Origin: Candidatus Halarchaeoplasma halalkaliphilum
GTDB lineage: Archaea > Thermoplasmatota > Thermoplasmata > Halarchaeoplasmatales > Halarchaeoplasmataceae
Assembly (NCBI GenBank): GCA_007133925.1
Contig: SLLU01000154.1
Span: forward strand, 1-6,865
Direction of reading: 5' to 3'
Length of the DNA stretch: 6,865 bases
Positions 5,609 through 6,865 of this stretch are shown in pieces (position 1 is the first letter of the stretch; each line of letters starts with the position of its first letter). The notes under the pieces are model-generated. The model searched no databases, had not been told where the DNA came from, and saw only the letters and a program-made list of their open reading frames with translations. The translations under genes and the position numbers were made by a program.

Positions 5609-5833
5609 GTTGACAGGTATCTGTCCCCCGGCTGTAACAGTAGGGTTCATAGTAGGGCACGGCCAACTCCCCTTCCTGACTCAAGCCAGGGGTTTGTTTG
5701 ACTCCGGGGTTGTACCCTGATCATAACTGGACGTCACGCCCTGGGTTCACAGGGGGACCCTTCGGAATCCCACCCGACCCTTGCATCGCGGTTCACAGTG
5801 CTGGGGAACTCCCCGCGACCTTCATGATCGGGC
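5609..5833 (-). ncRNA. Candidate structured RNA: long 5' leader of the zinc-ribbon mRNA or a separate small RNA
   Basis: A GC-rich stretch without a convincing ORF lies behind a TATA box whose predicted start site is near 5833. On the minus strand, CCCGATCAT (5832-5824) can pair with ATGATC-A-GGG (5724-5715): nine base pairs with one bulged A, closing a domain of about 118 bases. Inside: TCGC and GCGA (5818-5815 with 5789-5786) enclose a GGGG-AGTT-CCCC hairpin (5814-5803); a GGGA/TCCC hairpin with CC-GAA-GG inside (5771-5754); and CCCTG-TGAACC-CAGGG (5754-5739). A second domain has CCCC/GGGG around TGGC-TTGA-GTCA with a GGAA bulge (5692-5669). A GACAG-ATAC-CTGTC hairpin (5625-5612) precedes the ATG. 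It does not show the conserved elements of RNase P RNA, SRP RNA or tRNA. The folding was done by eye. Confidence 0.55.
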
Positions 5834-5851
5834 GATATTGATAGGAAGCAC

Positions 5852-5867
5852 AGGGTATATTAACCCT
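5852..5867 (-). promoter_or_regulatory. TATA promoter of the structured RNA inside an inverted repeat
   Basis: On the minus strand AGGGT-TAATAT-ACCCT contains the TATA core TTAATATA flanked by perfect 5-bp inverted arms. The predicted start site, about 25 bases on, is near 5833, exactly where the long-range helix of the RNA begins. The symmetric arms over the TATA box make this a plausible operator as well as a promoter. The 5868-5941 stretch upstream shows nothing else. Confidence 0.55.
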
Positions 5868-5941
5868 TCGAATTCATCGAAACATATCCAGAGTACAAAA
5901 TGAACAAAGGGAATACAGGGTAGAAATGCCTATTTACGTTA

Positions 5942-6169
5942 CTATATGTTATTCGGGTCTACACTCTCAACCTTCACGCTTTTACGATTCGGCCATTTAC
6001 CCGCTTTTTGGATTACGATGAAATCCTCGCGTACACGCACCAGGACCTCATCGCCTATCTCCATCCCTGCGGCCTCTAGCTCGTCCTCGTTAAGGCTCAG
6101 ATGAGCGTTATGGAATTTTCCGTCTTGTCCTTTGGACCCACTTGGATTCAGCTTCTTTTTTCTGACCAT
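5942..6169 (-). CDS. AbrB-like (swapped-hairpin) small DNA-binding protein
   Basis: 75 aa. A basic N-terminus (MVRKKK; Lys/Gly/Ser-rich to about 19) precedes a single AbrB/SpoVT-like domain at about 18-55: NAHLSLNEDELEAAGMEIGD followed by EVLVRVREDFIVIQKA. The pattern of strand, helix, Gly-x-x-x-Gly-Asp turn and two strands is typical of archaeal AbrB-like proteins, which dimerise through swapped hairpins and bind DNA as transcription factors or antitoxin-like regulators. No toxin gene is adjacent, so a stand-alone regulator is more likely. The tail (56-75) is basic then acidic. It has its own TATA box in the 54-bp gap to the permease gene. Targets are unknown; nearby inverted repeats at 5852 and 5463 are candidates by proximity only. 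Confidence 0.82.
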   Translation of the reverse strand: MVRKKKLNPSGSKGQDGKFHNAHLSLNEDELEAAGMEIGDEVLVRVREDFIVIQKAGKWPNRKSVKVESVDPNNI

Positions 6170-6200
6170 AGGTATCCTGTTCTATCCACATCATCAACTA

Positions 6201-6212
6201 TTATTTAAACCT
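6201..6212 (-). promoter_or_regulatory. TATA box for the AbrB-like gene
   Basis: On the minus strand GGTTTAAATAA is centred about 37 bases before the ATG at 6169, giving a predicted start site near 6180 and a leader of about 11 bases (ACAGGATACCT). It lies in the 54-bp gap after the upstream permease gene, so the AbrB-like gene need not depend on read-through. Confidence 0.5.
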
Positions 6213-6223
6213 AATCTATGTTT

Positions 6224-6865
6224 TCACAGTAGTAATCTTATGACGAAGTAAATACCGATCATGAAAGCATATGCAGGTATCAAAACTTTCCAGATCTTGT
6301 TGGGAAGCACTCGAAGGATGTAGGGAGCCAATACGGACGCAAAGAACGAACCTGTGAACATGGATGGTAAAAGCAAGAAGTCTATCCTGCTACCAGGATC
6401 TAGTAAAGCCAGGGCAAAGAAACATACCGCGCCCACGGTCGATACTATGCCTTCGGTGGTCTGGGTGAGAGCTGCGGCGGTTTTTTCATATATACCGGAA
6501 AGTATGTTGCCCATGACCAAGACAGGGCCGTAACCACCGCCGCCCACACCTTTGTTGAAACCCGCTATGGCTGCGAAGGTAACTATGAACTTTGGTCTGT
6601 ACTTGTAATCTTCAGATCCCTTTTTGACCCGTATGAGCCCGAGTAATCCCATCAGTATAACGGTTATGGCGATGTACAAACTCAATATAAAATCATTAGG
6701 TTGGATCACGTAGTGTACCAATACCACAGAGCTGGCGATCATTATGGAACCTACCCCTGCAGTGAATAGTACTGTTTTCGTCTCATCGTTAAAGGGTTTT
6801 TTAAGAGAGTAATGCACATTTTCAAATTCATGATGGAACCAACCGGATACCAATCCGGACATGGC
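6224..6865 (-). CDS. TSUP (TauE/SafE-like) membrane permease, 5' end missing
   Basis: The frame is open to the right edge (GCC before ATG at 6862), and the visible start MSGLVSGWFHHEFENVHY resembles an internal, post-first-helix segment, so the true start lies outside. At least 213 residues are present. Likely helices lie at about 31-52, 57-77, 91-101, 110-123, 137-154, 163-182 and 193-211 (counted from the 6862 ATG). The glycine-rich block GFNKGVGGGGYGPVLVMGNI (101-120), at the start of the second structural repeat, and the overall pattern fit the TSUP family, which exports or imports sulfite, sulfonates and other small anions. The HHEFEN segment near the visible start is polar and histidine-containing, unusual for the family as I know it. 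Substrate cannot be told from sequence. Confidence 0.85.
   Translation of the reverse strand, partial: AMSGLVSGWFHHEFENVHYSLKKPFNDETKTVLFTAGVGSIMIASSVVLVHYVIQPNDFILSLYIAITVILMGLLGLIRVKKGSEDYKYRPKFIVTFAAIAGFNKGVGGGGYGPVLVMGNILSGIYEKTAAALTQTTEGIVSTVGAVCFFALALLDPGSRIDFLLLPSMFTGSFFASVLAPYILRVLPNKIWKVLIPAYAFMIGIYFVIRLLL

Noticed and set aside
5468..5720. Plus-strand ORFs of 77 and 63 residues
   Set aside because: They are antisense to the zinc-ribbon gene and the structured RNA; no motif, no promoter or ribosome site.
5739..5754. tRNA T-arm (GGTTCA within paired arms, plus strand)
   Set aside because: The loop has six rather than seven bases, and no acceptor, anticodon or D arms could be fitted around it.
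5640..5833. Cobalamin riboswitch
   Set aside because: CCCCAGCACTGTGAACCG resembles the CCGCNACTGTRA core element, but no B12 box was found and the downstream gene is not a cobalamin gene. A covariance-model search would settle it.
5560..5870. Archaeal SRP (7S) RNA
   Set aside because: TGTGAACC after a GGGG/CCCC hairpin resembles the Alu domain, but the conserved helix 8 loop with GGAAGG/AGCA was not found and the terminal pairing closes only about 118 bases.
5942..6169. Antitoxin of a toxin-antitoxin pair
   Set aside because: The AbrB-like fold is shared by antitoxins, but no PIN, MazF-like or other toxin ORF is adjacent.

Overview
The window looks like a piece of a euryarchaeal chromosome of roughly 50% GC. 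The signs are a proteasome-activating nucleotidase (PAN) of archaeal type, a DUF763/COG1415 protein, an archaeal AbrB-like small protein, archaeal TATA boxes about 25 bases before several starts, leaderless or nearly leaderless genes, and a Shine-Dalgarno core (GGTGATCC) matching archaeal 16S rRNA. The exact lineage cannot be fixed from this sequence. No integrase, transposase, CRISPR array, tRNA or rRNA was seen, so it reads as ordinary chromosome with one striking non-coding stretch.

Layout. Positions 1-906 (+) hold the 3' end of a polytopic membrane protein with a large C-terminal domain outside the membrane. A possible 63-residue ORF (988-1179, +) overlaps the start of a four-helix membrane protein with a HIHH motif (1173-1712, +). 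That gene runs tail to tail into, and overlaps by 26 bp, an endonuclease III-like DNA glycosylase (1687-2313, -). The glycosylase is divergent from a DUF763 protein with a helix-hairpin-helix motif (2398-3507, +), and PAN follows (3578-4783, +), starting at TTG. PAN converges on a GPR1/FUN34/YaaH acetate-type transporter (4806-5417, -); the 22-bp gap is almost entirely a 13-bp tandem duplication.

Upstream of the transporter, all on the minus strand, come a 44-residue zinc-ribbon protein (5474-5608), a GC-rich stretch with many hairpins (about 5609-5833) behind a clear TATA promoter, an AbrB-like protein (5942-6169), and a TSUP-family permease that runs off the right edge (6224-6865).

How the parts work together. 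1687-3507 looks like a small divergent DNA-transaction locus: both proteins carry helix-hairpin-helix motifs. PAN is the protein-quality-control gene, unfolding substrates for the 20S proteasome, whose subunits are not here. The right half combines two transporters with two small probable regulators. The most novel candidate is the structured RNA at 5609-5833, which is either a long 5' leader of the zinc-ribbon mRNA or an independent small RNA. A 9-bp long-range helix closes its 5' domain, and the nonamer CTRTGAACC occurs three times in it.
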